From Podarcis raffonei (lineage: Eukaryota; Chordata; Lepidosauria; Squamata; Lacertidae), in the NCBI RefSeq assembly GCF_027172205.1, contig NC_070615.1, positions 45,058,501 to 45,122,500 on the forward strand: a stretch of DNA of 64,000 nucleotides. The letters run 5' to 3'. A program made the translations under genes and the position numbers. The notes beneath the pieces were generated by a model. That model saw only the letters and a program-made list of their open reading frames with translations, had not been told where the DNA came from and ran no database searches. Shown one piece after another: positions 32,441-60,500 of this stretch; positions within the stretch are counted from its first letter, which is position 1, and each line of letters starts with the position of its first letter.

Positions 32441-32864
32441 TGTTCCGAGACCCCACCCTCACCCCACCCTTATGGGCAGATCACTCTGCCCCTAAGCGCA
32501 TCGCCCCAGGCGCCTGACTGGCTTCCTCTGCCGCTGTCCCAGGTTATTTATTTGTTGAGCATTCATCCTGATTTATGGTCAGATGGGGCTCATCAAGCTG
32601 GGAAGCTTGCCCATGCATGTAGGAGAAGGAGAACTCTGGTCCTAAATCTCCGCTACCTTGTCGGATATCTTCAGGAGAAGAAAAGGCTCAGGAGTAAATC
32701 CTTTTTTAAAAAAAGCATCTTTACTAGTTTTTAACATATTAATTAACATTCATACAACAGAACTTCTCATCTTATACAATATTTTTTGGACTTCCGTCAA
32801 CACCTCTGATTGTTTTTCGTTCTTATCACTTATTATGCATTTCTTCAGATTAGAAGTATAAGAA

Positions 32865-32993
32865 GGTGTCTGAAGAAGTGTGCATGCACACAAAAGCTCA
32901 TACCAATAACAAACTGAGCTGGTCTCTAAGATGCTACTGGAAGGATTTTTTTTATTTTGTTTCAACTGCGGCAGACCAACACGGCTACCTACC
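32865..32993. repeat. single-arm relative of the 55983 palindrome
   Basis: GAAGTGTGCATGCACACAAA, AGCTCATACCAATAACAAAC, GCAGACCAACACGGCTACCT. Confidence 0.6.
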
Positions 32994-33334
32994 TGTAATC
33001 AGAAATCAATGACCCTGTGGGACCCATGTCTATCATTTCCAAGGGGGCTACTCTAAGGAGGACTGGTGTTGGCTGCAACCTAATAAAGATATTTATAAGA
33101 ACTTAATGGACTGGTGTTTTTTTTTAAAGCCCTTTAAAATTAGAGGCACCTGGCAGCAGTATACAGTCCCCAAATCTGCCCTTTTGCAAATCTGCTCTTA
33201 TTCTGATGACAGTTAACTCCCCTACCTCACCCCCCCCCCACAAATCCAGGCAAACTCTCCCACTCTGCTCTCAAGTTGTCCTTCCTCCCAGCACAACACC
33301 TTCCTTCTATCTCTCCTCTTCTCCCATCAGCCTT

Positions 33335-33475
33335 CATGGGCGTAGCCAGGATTGGGGGGGGGCAGGCCTTTTGTGGGGATGGGGCAGAACCTCAGCTTGC
33401 TATCTATTTTTATTGATTTTTATTGATTTAGGGAGGGCATGTGCCCCTCCCTGCAACCCAGCTTGGCTACATCCA
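33335..33475. mobile_element. MITE-like repeat in the TVP23A 5' flank
   Basis: GGGCGTAGCCAGGATTGGGG and the inverse side CCCAGCTTGGCTACATCC form imperfect ends around a G-run and a TTTTTATTGA direct repeat. Confidence 0.5.
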
Positions 33476-33519
33476 TCAGCCTGCCCAACCTGCCTTCTTC
33501 TCCTGCATCTCCCTGCATC

Positions 33520-33632
33520 ATTGCACTCCCGTCTCCATAGCAACCGGCCAGGAAGGAGAAGGTGGCTTGAGCATCACATCACATCCGCAGAGCCACAGAG
33601 AAGAGGAAGGGAGGGAAGGAGCCCAGGCTGCG
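33520..33632 (+). promoter_or_regulatory. TVP23A: TVP23A 5' leader and proximal promoter
   Basis: GC- and purine-rich stretch immediately before the TVP23A start codons, with CCATAGCAACCGG at 33534-33546, similar to an X-box half site (GTTGCTATGG in reverse). No TATA box is seen. It starts about 45 bp downstream of a MITE-like repeat at 33335-33475. Confidence 0.4.
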
Positions 33633-48557
<14,925 letters not shown>

Positions 48558-48994
48558 AGCAGAAAGAAGTGGGGAAAACTGATTACCGGTAGGAACAATT
48601 TGATACCACTGTTCTGGTGCTAAAGGAAGACCATCAGCTTTTTGTTTGAAAAGCCCAGATGCAAACCATCTCCCACCTCCTATCTGTTGCACCCAGCGGC
48701 ACCAGCCACCCACCGAGTCCCTGTCGCCTCCCCTCTTTTGCAAGCTATTCTCGTCTCTTCCTCTATTAAGAGATTCTGGTATTCCCCTCTGTCCAACTCA
48801 TCCCTAGCACAAAAGTTGGCAATTTTGGTTGCGGAGGAGGAACTGAAACAAACCCCTTCCACCCATCCACACAACCAGCCTCGGGAGCCATCAGTCAAGG
48901 CTCGTCTGCCCCAAGGGCTCCGCCAATTCCAAAGGGCGTTGTTGACCCACACTGTCAACAGACCTCCTAAGCAGAGCCAGAGCATCGTACAGGG

Positions 48995-49227
48995 CAGGGG
49001 TCAGCAAACTTTTTCAGCAGGGGGCTGTCTCTCAGATCTGGGGGGAGGGGCGGACTATATTTTGGAGGGGGAAAATGAACAAATTCCTATGCCCCACAAA
49101 TAAATTTTTAATTAAAGGACACATTCTACTCATGTAAAAACACGCTGATTCCCGGACCGTCTGCAGGCCGGATTTAGAAGGTGATTGGGCCAGATCCAGA
49201 CCCCGGGCCTTAGTTTGCCTACCCATG
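48995..49227. mobile_element. hAT-type nonautonomous element with perfect 8-bp duplication
   Basis: CAGGGGTCAGCAAACTTTTT to TTTGCCTACCCATG, flanked exactly by GTACAGGG at 48987-48994 and 49228-49235. Confidence 0.88.
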
Positions 49228-49587
49228 GTACAGGGATTCAGTCCAATTCAGATTTCATTTCCTAGTCAGTCATGTTCCTCCTGGCCATTTTATTTCTTCA
49301 AAGAACTGGGAGTGTGGGACCCCACTGCTGCTTTTCGATGGGGCATTGGTCCACAAACAAGCGTATGCACTTTGGCACCACCTCTTTCTTGCACTTAGGG
49401 GGAGAGGTAGTTGGGAGCACTAATTAGTTATCCAATCAGCAAGGTTTCCTGCCTGGAACCTTGGAGAGCCCCTGGCAGTTAGAGTAGACAGTACCAAACA
49501 AAGTGGCCCAATGGTATCAATCTGTGAGAGGCAACTTTCCTCTTTCCTTAAGCCCTTTCTTCAGAATCCAAGAGGACTAGAATATTT

Positions 49588-49853
49588 ACCATATTTTTTG
49601 CTCTATAAGACTCACCAGACCACAAGACGCACCTAGTTTTTGGAGGAGGAAAACAAGAAAAAATATATATTCTGAATCTCAGAAGCCAGAAAAGCAAGAG
49701 GGATCGCTGCGCAGCGAAAAGCAGCAATCCCTCTTGCTGTTCTGGCTTCTGTGATAGCTGCGCAGCCTGCATTTGCTCCGTAAGACGCACACACATTTCC
49801 CCTTACTTTTTAGGAGGGAAAAAGCGAGGCTTATAGAGCAAAAAATACGGTAA
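49588..49853. mobile_element. MITE with TACCGTATTTTTTGCTC ends
   Basis: TACCATATTTTTTGCTCTAT and the inverse AGAGCAAAAAATACGGTA; inner inverted arms AGCAAGAGGGATCGCTGCGC and GCAATCCCTCTTGCTG. Confidence 0.75.
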
Positions 49854-49857
49854 TTCT

Positions 49858-50035
49858 AGAGGCAGATGTCAGTGGTAGAGCATACGTTGCATAAATCCCT
49901 GGCATTTCGAGGCATGACTAGGAGAGACGTATCTTCCATCCTGAAGAGGTGCTTCTGGTCCATGCAGACAATACCAAGTTTGAAGGACTGTTGGTCTGAC
50001 TCTATACAATTTCCTGCGTTCCTGGGAACTAGCAG
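49858..50035 (+). mobile_element. tRNA-derived SINE, second family
   Basis: CAGTGGTAGAGCATACGTTG head, AAATCCCTGGCATTTC box, and a TTGGTCTGACTCTATACA 3' part. It directly follows the MITE at 49588-49853. Confidence 0.6.
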
Positions 50036-50220
50036 TAGACATGGAGGGGGCAGGCTTTGCTCATGGGCCTGGGGTTCCCTACTCTTTAATGTGGCAGTGT
50101 TCCAGTTCGCAGCCAGACTAAGAAACAATGCAGCTAGTCCACAGCACAGAACCCCCCTAAACAAACACTAACACATTTGCTATTTAAATTATAACTCTTA
50201 AATGTATTCTGATCTTCCAG

Positions 50221-50262
50221 ATCCTTAATGGAGACTGGCAGTCAAGAGAACCTGCGGTCTAA
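50221..50262 (+). other. TVP23A: possible alternative TVP23A last exon
   Basis: A good acceptor (TGATCTTCCAG) is followed by a frame compatible with TVP23A exon 6 (ILNGDWQSREPAV then TAA), with AATAAA at 50377-50382. Not supported by homology; the exon at 48498 is the conserved one. Confidence 0.2.
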
Positions 50263-50723
50263 ATATGGATCATCCCCCAACAACTTTATTCATCGGCAAT
50301 TACTGAAAACAAAACTGAGGCAGAAGCAGAAATGATTGTGAGAAACTCTCCTTAAAGCGAGAGATGTATGTTTCTAAATAAAAGAACTTTCTACCGAGAT
50401 ATGTGTGTTTTAATTTTAGTTTAGCTTATTTTAAATAGTAGTTTTAAAACTGGTTTTTACCAATAACTTTATTGTTTTATGTTCTTTGTAAATGGCTTTT
50501 GAGGGCTTTTTTTTAACAACCAAGTGGTGTATAGGTTTTATTAAATAAACAAATGTTCAAGGACTGATGAAGGTAACAGCGCTTAAGGGTAATCTAGCAA
50601 TCAGAACCAGACGCAACATGTGCTCAGTGTATACATTCTGAAACAGGCATACTGTGCCGCTGTCCAAAAGGGAGGAGAGACGGGGAGTTAAAGACGACTA
50701 AAGCCGGGACATTATTCAAAAAA

Positions 50724-50729
50724 TTTATT
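50724..50729 (-). terminator. NUBP1: NUBP1 polyadenylation signal AATAAA
   Basis: AATAAA on the minus strand about 90 bp past the NUBP1 stop; it gives a short 3' UTR and is the nearest signal downstream of the gene. Confidence 0.65.
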
Positions 50730-50818
50730 TGCTTGCAAAACAAAGGCTTTATATATTCCTATACAGAGAGGCTTAAGGCGATCAACGCTTTCCTAAGGAC
50801 CCTTCCATAGTTTGCTGT

Positions 50819-50871
50819 TCAAGTACTGTTTTCTTCCTGCGGGTGGCTGTGGCTACAGAAGTCTTGGATTC
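50819..50871 (-). CDS. NUBP1: NUBP1 exon 11 with stop
   Basis: Acceptor CTTTCTGCAG|GAATCC. Encodes [17 protein letters not shown] (first codon split) and a TGA stop at 50821-50819. Confidence 0.93.
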
Positions 50872-53800
50872 CTGCAGAAAGACATAATGCAAGATGAATC
50901 AAAATGCTGCCTCAGGTTTTTGCACTGGAGGCTGGAAATGCAAGCACACACCTCTCTGTGCATGCAGCACAATTCACTGGCATTTTCCACTGCAAGCCAT
51001 GTTTGACCAGAAGAGGAGCTCTGGTCAGTGGAGGATTGCCCTGGTGAATTTCCTAGGCCCCAGCATCAATGTACCGTATTTTCCCATATATAAGATGCCC
51101 CCCATGTACAAGACACCCCCTATTTTGGGGGACTAAATTTAAAGAAAATGAGGGGAGGTGGCCCAAAGTTGTTGAGCTTTTTAAAGGGGGAATTGCACGA
51201 GCACCATCACCCCAGCAGGGCCGTTGCTGGGGGTTGGCAAAGTGGGCAGCCGCTCCCACCACTGCGGGCGGGAAGCTCCCTAGAGCACGGGCCGCCAACC
51301 AGCTGGCTGGCGGTTTCGCCTCCACACTGCTGCGGGAAACGCTCCCTAGAGCGTGCGCATCCTGCAGCGGCATGGGGGGGGGAATTGCGTGCCCACCAAC
51401 CAGCTGGCGCGCAGCTCCCCCCCCTCCACGCCACTATCCGTGTATAAGATGACCCTAGTTTTTTGACATGATTTTTCCGTAAAAAAACCCTTGTCCAATA
51501 CATGGAAAAATATGGTACCCCTTTACTCTGCCCAGAGTTCACTGCAGCAGCCACCTGCCATCATGGGAGAACTGCCTCCACTGATGTCAGCTCATTTTGA
51601 AACAGAAGTATGACTTTGCACAAGGTCAAGTATGACTCTTTAGTTCTCAAAGTGGGGACATTTTAATTAGGAACTGGCAGCGGGGGAGGAATCAGATCTA
51701 GAACTGAACGCCTAGTAACCTGTGACTTACTTGGTTAGGTGTTTAACAACTTTCAGGCTAGGTATGAGTCACTCCTAGTTCAATGTGCTCAGAATCCTAG
51801 ACATACCGTTAGAAAAGAACTAGAGCTCCCAGCCATTCATATGCATCTGCAAGCCACAAGCTGCCATTCGGAGCTACCAAGAGTCGCTTGTGGCTGCACC
51901 GTAAAAATACGGAGGAGTGCAAAAGTTTCTTGGTTGCAGACTCTTTCCTGGATACTGTACTTACTCTGGATGATATTCCTGTAGGATAACGTAGCTGGAG
52001 AATTCGGTACCTCGGACAAGAACGAGTGTCCCGCGTCACAGCTTTTTCCTAGCCCGGCGGAAGAAACAAGCAAACCCCAGTCAAAGGACACAAATATAGA
52101 TGCCAGTGTTTGGCTCAATACTGTCTTTCTCCCATCCCACACTTGCATTTTTGTTTCAAAGAACCCAGCGCAAGAGGGATGGGAAATCTGAAAGACTTCC
52201 AGATGTAGCTGGAAGATCTTTTCCCACTGAATGATAGTAGGCGGCATAAATCAGCCTCTCGCCCCATTTACAGACCCATTAAACTACAATTCCCTGAGAC
52301 CCCTGGCCATGTTGGCTTGGCCTGATGGGAACTGGACCCTGATAACTTCTGGAGGGCCACAGGTTCATTATCCCTGCATTAAAGAGATTTGCACTGTTTG
52401 TTTGCGTGCAACTTAAATTCCACTGAATATAAACAGTGTAACGAGACCGTGAGCAAGCTCGAAAGGTGCTTCAGTGTGTGGCATTACCTATTTGTGGGTC
52501 CAGAGGCACCTTGCCCAGGAGAGGCACGTTCAAACTGTGGCACATGGCCTCTGCACCACCAGTTGTCGGGGGGAATATCTGCGACTCATTCTGTAAAATG
52601 AAGATGCCATTGAACATGAACCCAGCAGAAACAGAAACAAAAAACAAAGAAAGACTGGTTGCAAGCTTTCAGTCAGCAGATGTGAGTCTTATAATGCCTA
52701 GTACACTTCAAGTCCGAGACGCGGGTGGCGCTGTGGGTTAAACCACAGAGCCTAGGACTTGCCGATCAGAAGGTCGGTGGTTCGAATCCCCGCGACGGGG
52801 TGAGCTCCCGTTGCTTGGTCTCTGCTTCTGCCTACCTAGCAGTTCGAAAGCACGTCAAAGTGCAAGTAGATAAATAGGTACCGCTCTGGCGGGAAGGTAA
52901 ATGGCGTTTCCGTGCGCTGCTCTGGTTCGCCAGAAGCTGCTTAGTCATGCTGGCTACATGACCTGGAAGCTGTACGCCGGCTCCCTCGGCCAATAAAGCG
53001 AGATGAGCAACCCCAGAGTCGATCACGACTGGACCTAATGGTCAGGGGTCCCTTTACCCTTCAAGTCCAGAACTCCATCTGGATTACAATCCTCGGAACT
53101 GAGTTAGACGGGCCAATGATCTGACTCTCTGACTCCGTGTAAGGCAGCTTCCTGTCTTCCTAACACTTCCCACTCCTATATCGATAGGGCTGCAGTACTG
53201 CCACTCAAAGTGCTCAGCCAGACAGAAACTGGGGCATATCTTGAAACATCCTTGGTATTAGGGGCCAACTCAAGTTGTCTCAATGAGCCTCGAGCAGAGG
53301 CCGCAAAATTCCTGGGAAATACGGATCCAAACTCTGTCAGAATGTGGAAGGGACCGCGAATTAATACACCAATAATTTGTGTGACAGTCGCGATAAAGCT
53401 AGGGAAAATGCAGGGTAGCATCTCATCAAAACAGCTTAAGGGGGACATTCTTCTGATGCTTAATGACCCGGTAGAGCAAGAATAATTCGCATGCTTAAAT
53501 GTATGCAAGAAATATTACCTTACATTTCGGGCAAATGAAGCCACTCATATTTTCAACTACTCCTATGATTGGCAGCTTCACCTTACGGCAGAAGTTTATC
53601 TCTTTCCGAACGTCCTGAAGAGCGACTTCCTATTTAAAAACAGAACAGTAACCCAACAGAAAGTTAATTCAGGTTCCCCAGATCTGTTTGATACTCCCCC
53701 CCCTTTTATTATAATGAGACATCAGAGCCTATTTCTTCACAGGGGTGCTGTACAGTTCATTGAAAGGCCCTTTTTGCGTAATTAAAGGGGAGCCAAATGA

Positions 53801-54509
53801 CAAAGCCAGGAACAAGCAGGAGGAGCCCATGAGCCTGCAGCCATTTTGAACAGCAAAAACCACGCCCCCCCCAAGCCGGATTGGCCACGCGGGCACAGGG
53901 TTCAATGACACTGGGGCTTGGTTATACCCCGCTCACAACACCTCCCCTCCATTGAGAGGCTTTCCCAGAGGATAATTGCCCTACAGCCTCCCCTTGGATA
54001 AACTCAGGCTGCAATCTGTTTACCCAGAAGCCCCGATGCATTCAACAGAGCATATTGGTTAGAATTGCACTATTAGTTGTGCCAGCTCTGTGCTGAGAGC
54101 AGGAATGGGAGCCTGAAGTCGTCTGGTTGCTGCCAAACTGTTAAGTCCTGTCATCTCCAATATTCTCCAGATATTGCTGGACTACAAATCCCACCACCCC
54201 TGACCTCTGGCCATGTCGGCTGCGGCTGATGGGAGTTGGAGCCCAAACGGCACCAGGGGTGGGGAACAACTCCTCCCATTCTTGGTTTAAAGCGATATTT
54301 GAGATTACAGAGAATGGCCGATTACTCTCTTTCTGGGTGGGCGGTGCTTGTGGCCTCTAGCCGGTCAGCCCCCATTCCCAGCAGCCAAAATAGCCACCAC
54401 CTCCAGCCCAGCCACTTAGAATCCGGCTGGTTGCAGGGCAGGGCAGGACTGCCTGCCCAAATCCTTCAATTAGAATGTGCCAATTAGGGGCCTACTAGTA
54501 GTAGTAGTA

Positions 54510-54553
<44 letters not shown>

Positions 54554-57500
54554 TTATTTACAGCCCGCCCTCCCCGGTCAGAACTGGGCTCAGGGCAGCT
54601 AACACCAATAAAATTACAATAAAACATAATAGGAAGGGGGGGGGGAAGAAGAAGAAAAAACAGTTAATTAAAATACAGGTTAAAATATGGGTTAAAATAC
54701 AATTGAAAATGCAGCCTCATTTTAGTAGTAGCCCATAAATCAGAACCATAAGGGGAGGAAAACATAAGGGTCAGACTGAGTCCAAACCAAAGGCCTGGTG
54801 GAACAGCTCTGTCTTGCAGGCCCTGCAGAAAGATGTCAAGTCCCACAGGGCCCTAGTCTCTTGTGACAGAGCATTCCACCAAGTCGGGGCCAGTACTGAA
54901 AAAGCCCTGGCCCTAGTTAAGACCAATCTAACCACCTTGCGACTTGGGACCTCCAAAGTGTTGTTACTGTGGACCTTAAGGTCCTCCGCGGGGCATACCA
55001 GGAGAGGCGGTCCCGTAGGTACAAGGGTACCTTGCTGGCAGACTGTGAGCCAGATGCTTCCACTCCGGTCCGCCAGCAACATATAAAACCCGACTGCACC
55101 TGGCACCTACAGTGCAGTCGGCAGAAGAGCAAGCCCTCCCTCCCATTATGCTCCCGCCATTTGCACTGTTTAACCTTTTTACTGCATTCTAGGTCTCTTG
55201 TTGTGACAGAAATCCTAACCTTCTTTTTATATTGAGCTAGAGAACTAGTCACTGTACGAATTCAATCTGGGTCTGACACCCACAGTTTTTATACAGTGAA
55301 ATCAAAGTATTCCCTCCTATCGAAGCTTCCAAAAAAGAAAAGAAAAATGAGACGGGTGGAGCTGAGCAAAAGTCATTTAGTTAGGGCTTATCTCCACCTC
55401 TATTTGCCCCACTGCTTTCCCCCTGGGGAAGCCCAATCTTTATCGCTGAATTGGAACAAATGGCAACTGGGTTTTCTGCAGATTGCTGTTGGTTCCGATT
55501 TGGCGCTAAAGAGTGTGTTTTCCAGGGGAAAGCATTGGGGCAAAGGCAAAACCACTCAGATCCATGCCTGGGACAAGTGGAAAACCACTCAGACCCACAC
55601 TTGCTGGGCACAGGACAAGTGGAAGTTTGGACGTGCCGTGAGTCTCCTACTCAGCTAAATCTCTGAGTTTTAACTCCTAGAGTTGTGTACCTTACCTGAG
55701 GGGTAGTGATTACCACTGCCCCATCTATGTTGGCGGCACTGAGGTACTGCACTATAGATAAGTGCTCATCCGATGTTCCTGGAGGTGTATCTACAATAAG
55801 GTAGTCGACTTCGCCCCAGTCCACATCGCGGAGAAACTGCTTAATCATTCCTGGAATCATAACACGCATGATTAAAGTTGGGTGTATATATTTAACTCCC
55901 TGAAACTGTATCCAGCTGCCACCATTTCTATGGCTCAAATGAGAATTGTGTCTCAGCAGTGTTTGCTGTCTCCATTAGAGGTAGTTACAGATAGGTTGCC
56001 GTGTTGGTCTGCCATAGTCGCAACAAAATAATAAAAAAAATTCCTTCCAGTAGCACCTTAGAGACCCAACTAAGTTTGTTATTGGTATGAGCTTTCATGT
56101 GCACTTCTGAAGAAGTGTGCATGCACACGAAAGCTCATACCAATAACAAACTTAGTTGGTCTTTAAGGTGCTACTGGAAGGATTTTTAAAATTTTTTTTG
56201 TTTCCATTAGAGGTCTAAGAGCTTGTGTAACATGCACTAGCAAAAAAATAAAAGTGGGGGAGGGAACTAAACTCAGAACTACACAGTTCAATTCTGACAA
56301 GAATGCTTGAGGTGGTCTGGAAACAACATCTGATTTCCTCCCCCCTCTGATTTCTGGAGTGGTTTAAGAAGCACTGGAGCAGTGTGCGTAAGCAAACAGA
56401 CGAAGGCAGATGATGCAGGCTATCAGCTCATAATCGGGGGAGCTGAAATCCAATGCATAGAAAATGCTGAATTTCAAAATAGGGTTAGTGTTTTTTTACT
56501 TCCTAGAACAGATAATGCAACAGTTGCTTACGTTACTTTGATTTCTAGTTTGAAGATGCTTTGGTTGGTTTTAAAACTTTGTGTGTGTGTCAGCTACCAT
56601 GTGAACTCTGTTGAAAGCCTGTCTCAAGATATGCTATTCATAAATTAAAAGAAATAAAAATACCCTTAAAGCCACAATGCTATTAGCCCCAACTCATCCC
56701 TACCACAAGCTGACAGAAGTCAGATTTTATCAAGTGTGGCTCTACATTGCAGCTTCACAATCCCTCTTCCCTTCTTTTCTGTGTGACCACCCCTCAAGCA
56801 AAGCACCAGAAATGTTGCCAGTTCCTATCAAACAGTCAAAGTAACTTAAAATGTTATGAACTAAGGCTTTAAAAAATAACCACAGAGCTAATTGAATTTC
56901 AGTCCCTTGCATTCTACGAGGCAAGTCTTTGTTGGTACTGTTCATTGTGAGATACACACCATTTTTTTTGGGTCCTCTCCAAATAACGGCATCATCAGGG
57001 CTGCCGAGTAAGAATCCCACCGACATGACTCCTAAGTTTTCTTCAACGTACTACAAACAAAAGCACATACGTGTCTGGCAAAACGGACAATGTAGATTAA
57101 ATAAATTATTGCTGCTTCTGAACAAGCAGCTGTGGTTGTCTTATCACTTCTAGCATAGATATATGTGTGTGTATAAACAAAGTGAAAACTTGAACTTTCT
57201 GGTACCCAGCCTAGTTTGCCTGATGCAAATCACTTGGCATACAACCAGCTAGGAGGCAGCTTCAGGAAGTTCAGCATCAAAATACTTTCCAACACAGGTG
57301 AGGCACTGCATGTAACAATAATACTTCCCCTGCCCACCCCCAACACTCTTTTTTTTGAAAGGTGCTGTTATCATTGCCTCCATGAACCAGGAAGAGTATC
57401 CACATGATTTTTTTAAAAAACTCACCACTGGAGACCATCCAGAACCACTTTGGTGAACCTGGAAAAGTACACATTTTATGTTAGTGTATGTCCAGGGAAC

Positions 57501-60500
57501 AGGTTTCTGTCGAGGGCTGCATTCCATCAGCGATCTCCTTTTAGAGGCTGCATGACAGTGTTGGGTGGAGGCAAAACTAGCAAAATAACAACTGAGGGTG
57601 TGCGGGGATTATTTTGTTTTTGTTATTTTTGTATGCATTTCTTTTTCCTGTTTTTATACTGTAAAACTGCCCTGTGATTCTCAGATGAAGGGTGGTAGAG
57701 AAATCAAATAAACAAATAATAGCACCAATGGGTGGGGCCACCCCTTTTTACTCCCTCCCTCTCCCCATGTAGTGGGCTGCCAAGAGTGAGACACATTGCT
57801 TTTGCCAGGGGTCTGGACAGACTGCTTGCAGAGGACTTTACCACAGCTCCAGCTGGATTGGGAACCTCGTGACTGTACTCTAAAGCGCTCTACGTGGGGC
57901 TTCCCTTGGGACTGGTCCAGAAGCTGCAGCTGGTACAGAATGCTGCCATCAGTTTTTCTGAACGGAGCATGTGGACACACACACATATTCCATGGCTATG
58001 GTTGCCCATCAGCTCCTGGGCTATACTCAAGGCCATGTTGTTAAAATATAAACCCCTTAACCACTTTTAGCAGGTTACATGAAAGATTGCCTGCTGCTGT
58101 ATAGACCTGTAAGATCAGCTGGGCAAATTCTATTTGCGGCACCATATCCTACAGAATATCACAGGGTGGTGAACCCCCTAGTGGCATTCTCTGCTATTGC
58201 CCCGTTCCACAGAATGCCCTTCCCTCTGCCGTACCTGAAGCAGTTGCTTGAGATGTCTTCAAAGACTTCTCTTTTTGCCCAGGCTATCCCTGACTATAAG
58301 ACTGGACCCTTTCTTATGTGCGTAAGCCCACTTAAATCTGTTTTACTTGCTTTTAAACTGTTTTATTAGTTTTAGGCTGTTTTTTTATTTTAATCGATAT
58401 TGTTTCCATATTGTACATACAGCTCAGAGTTGTTGTTTTTTTAAAAAAACTATTAAGCCAGTTGGAAGTACTTTTATAAAAATAAATCCCTTTTGGCTCC
58501 CATCCCCAATTGTCCTCCTCCTCCTCTACCTCTGGCCTCCCTCCACCAGCACAAACAGCTAGTATACATAGAACAAGCACACCAGTTATCTAATAAGAAC
58601 CTCAATACCCTGCTGCTGCTGCTCACAATTTGTGACAGGGAGTTTTTAAAACATTACTTGGGGGGGGGGAAAGGTAGGTGGTAATACAGAACTTAACATG
58701 TAAACTCCCTGAGGCTCACTCCAGGCCTGGATATTTGCAACACAATATACCTGACAAAGAAAGAGAGCCAGAGCCCTGCAACACCTGTTCATAAGCAGGG
58801 TAGACACTATGTGTAGACAACCCTAGTAACAGAAACACATACTCTCCCCCACATAAACCACATTTTTTTCATTCTAACAAAGGCTCCTGGTGAGCCAAAC
58901 CCTGCACAGAGACTCATCAAGACTTCTCCAAAGTCATTTTTCATTTTCGAGCTTTTTAACAGAACCTAAATGGTAGCGGTTTATCACCAATTTTGTGCAG
59001 TCCAAGCAGCTGTTCCCTGCTGCAAGAACCATTGAAGCAAAGCTGAAAGGGAGCCCTATGCTCATTCAGCCAAAATCTTGGCTTATAAATTTGTATAAAA
59101 GTAAGGTAAATGACCTCTGGATGGTTAAGTCCAGTCAAAGGCAACTATGGAGTGTGGCACTCATCTTGTTTCCGGCTGAGGAACCTGGGGTCTGTCCAAA
59201 GACAGCTTTCTGTGTCATGTGGTCAGCAGGACTAAACTGCTTTTGGTGCAACAGAATGTGATGAGTGCCAGTGCATGAAAACACTGGTTACCTTCCTGCC
59301 GCAGTGGTACCTATTCCAAAAGACAGCTACAGGGCAGAGGCACTTCAAGTCTAACAAACCCTAAAGAAACATCTGACCAGGCAGATCAGACATGGCAGTG
59401 GTCCCACAGTGTTTTCTTCCATTTATGAAGTCATATCATACCTGTTCCCCTTCCAGGCCCATGATTTTAGGGATGGATGGACCACAGATGTCAATGTCCA
59501 GCACGGCAACCTGAAGGGAGTTGGAAGTAAGTTGAGGAAGGGGAAGTTAGAAGTGAGCAAGCAGGACTTGCAACAAAATGTTGCGTGTCTGTCCACGGTT
59601 TTTCAAAGCTGTGGTCAGTTATGCCCTGTTCCAAGTTACTAGACACCTGACATTTTTTGTCCCCTTCTCCCTAGTAGTAAGTCAGCACACTGTGATCACT
59701 AAGTATGCTCATTGGGCTGTTTTGAAGTAACCTCCCACCCCTTTAAGACTTTCCCCCAAAATATTTTTTGTACTGCAAACCTAGGGATTCCCCCAAGCCT
59801 GCTGGAATTTCCCTCTTGTGATGGATGGTGCCATTTCTGGCTACATAAGGCCTAGAACTTGAAGCATCACCTTGCCATGATTACGTATCAGGAATAGAGA
59901 ACCTGTGGCTCTCCAGATGCTATTCAGTCACCTCGCATCATCCTTGCCCCACTGGTCATCCACTTAGTGAAGTACAGTGGACCAACACCAGCTGATGACA
60001 TGGCTCCCCAAATCTCTTTTCTGATGAGAGCAGCTTTTCCATCTCATTTGGAAACCAAGGACCCAGAGTCTGGAGGAAGAATGGGGAGGCACACAATGCC
60101 AGATGCTTGAAGTCCAGTGTGAAGTTTCCACAGTCTGTGTTGATTTGGGGAGCCATGTCATCAGCTGGTGTTGGTCCACTGTGCTTCATTAAGTCCAGGG
60201 TCAACACAGCCATCTACCAGGAGATTTTGGAGCACTTCATGCTTCCTTCCGCAGACGAGCTTTATGGGGATGCTGACTTCATTTTCCAGCAGGACTTTGG
60301 CACCTGCCCACACTGCCAAAAGTACCAAAACCTGGTTCAATGCCCATGGGATTATTGTGCTTGATTGGCCAGCAAACTCACCTGACCTGAACCCCATAGA
60401 GAATCTATGGGGCATTGCCAAGAGAAAGATGAGAGACATGAGACTGAGCAATGCAGAAGAGCTGAAGGCTGCTATTGAAGCATCCTGGTCTTCCATAACA

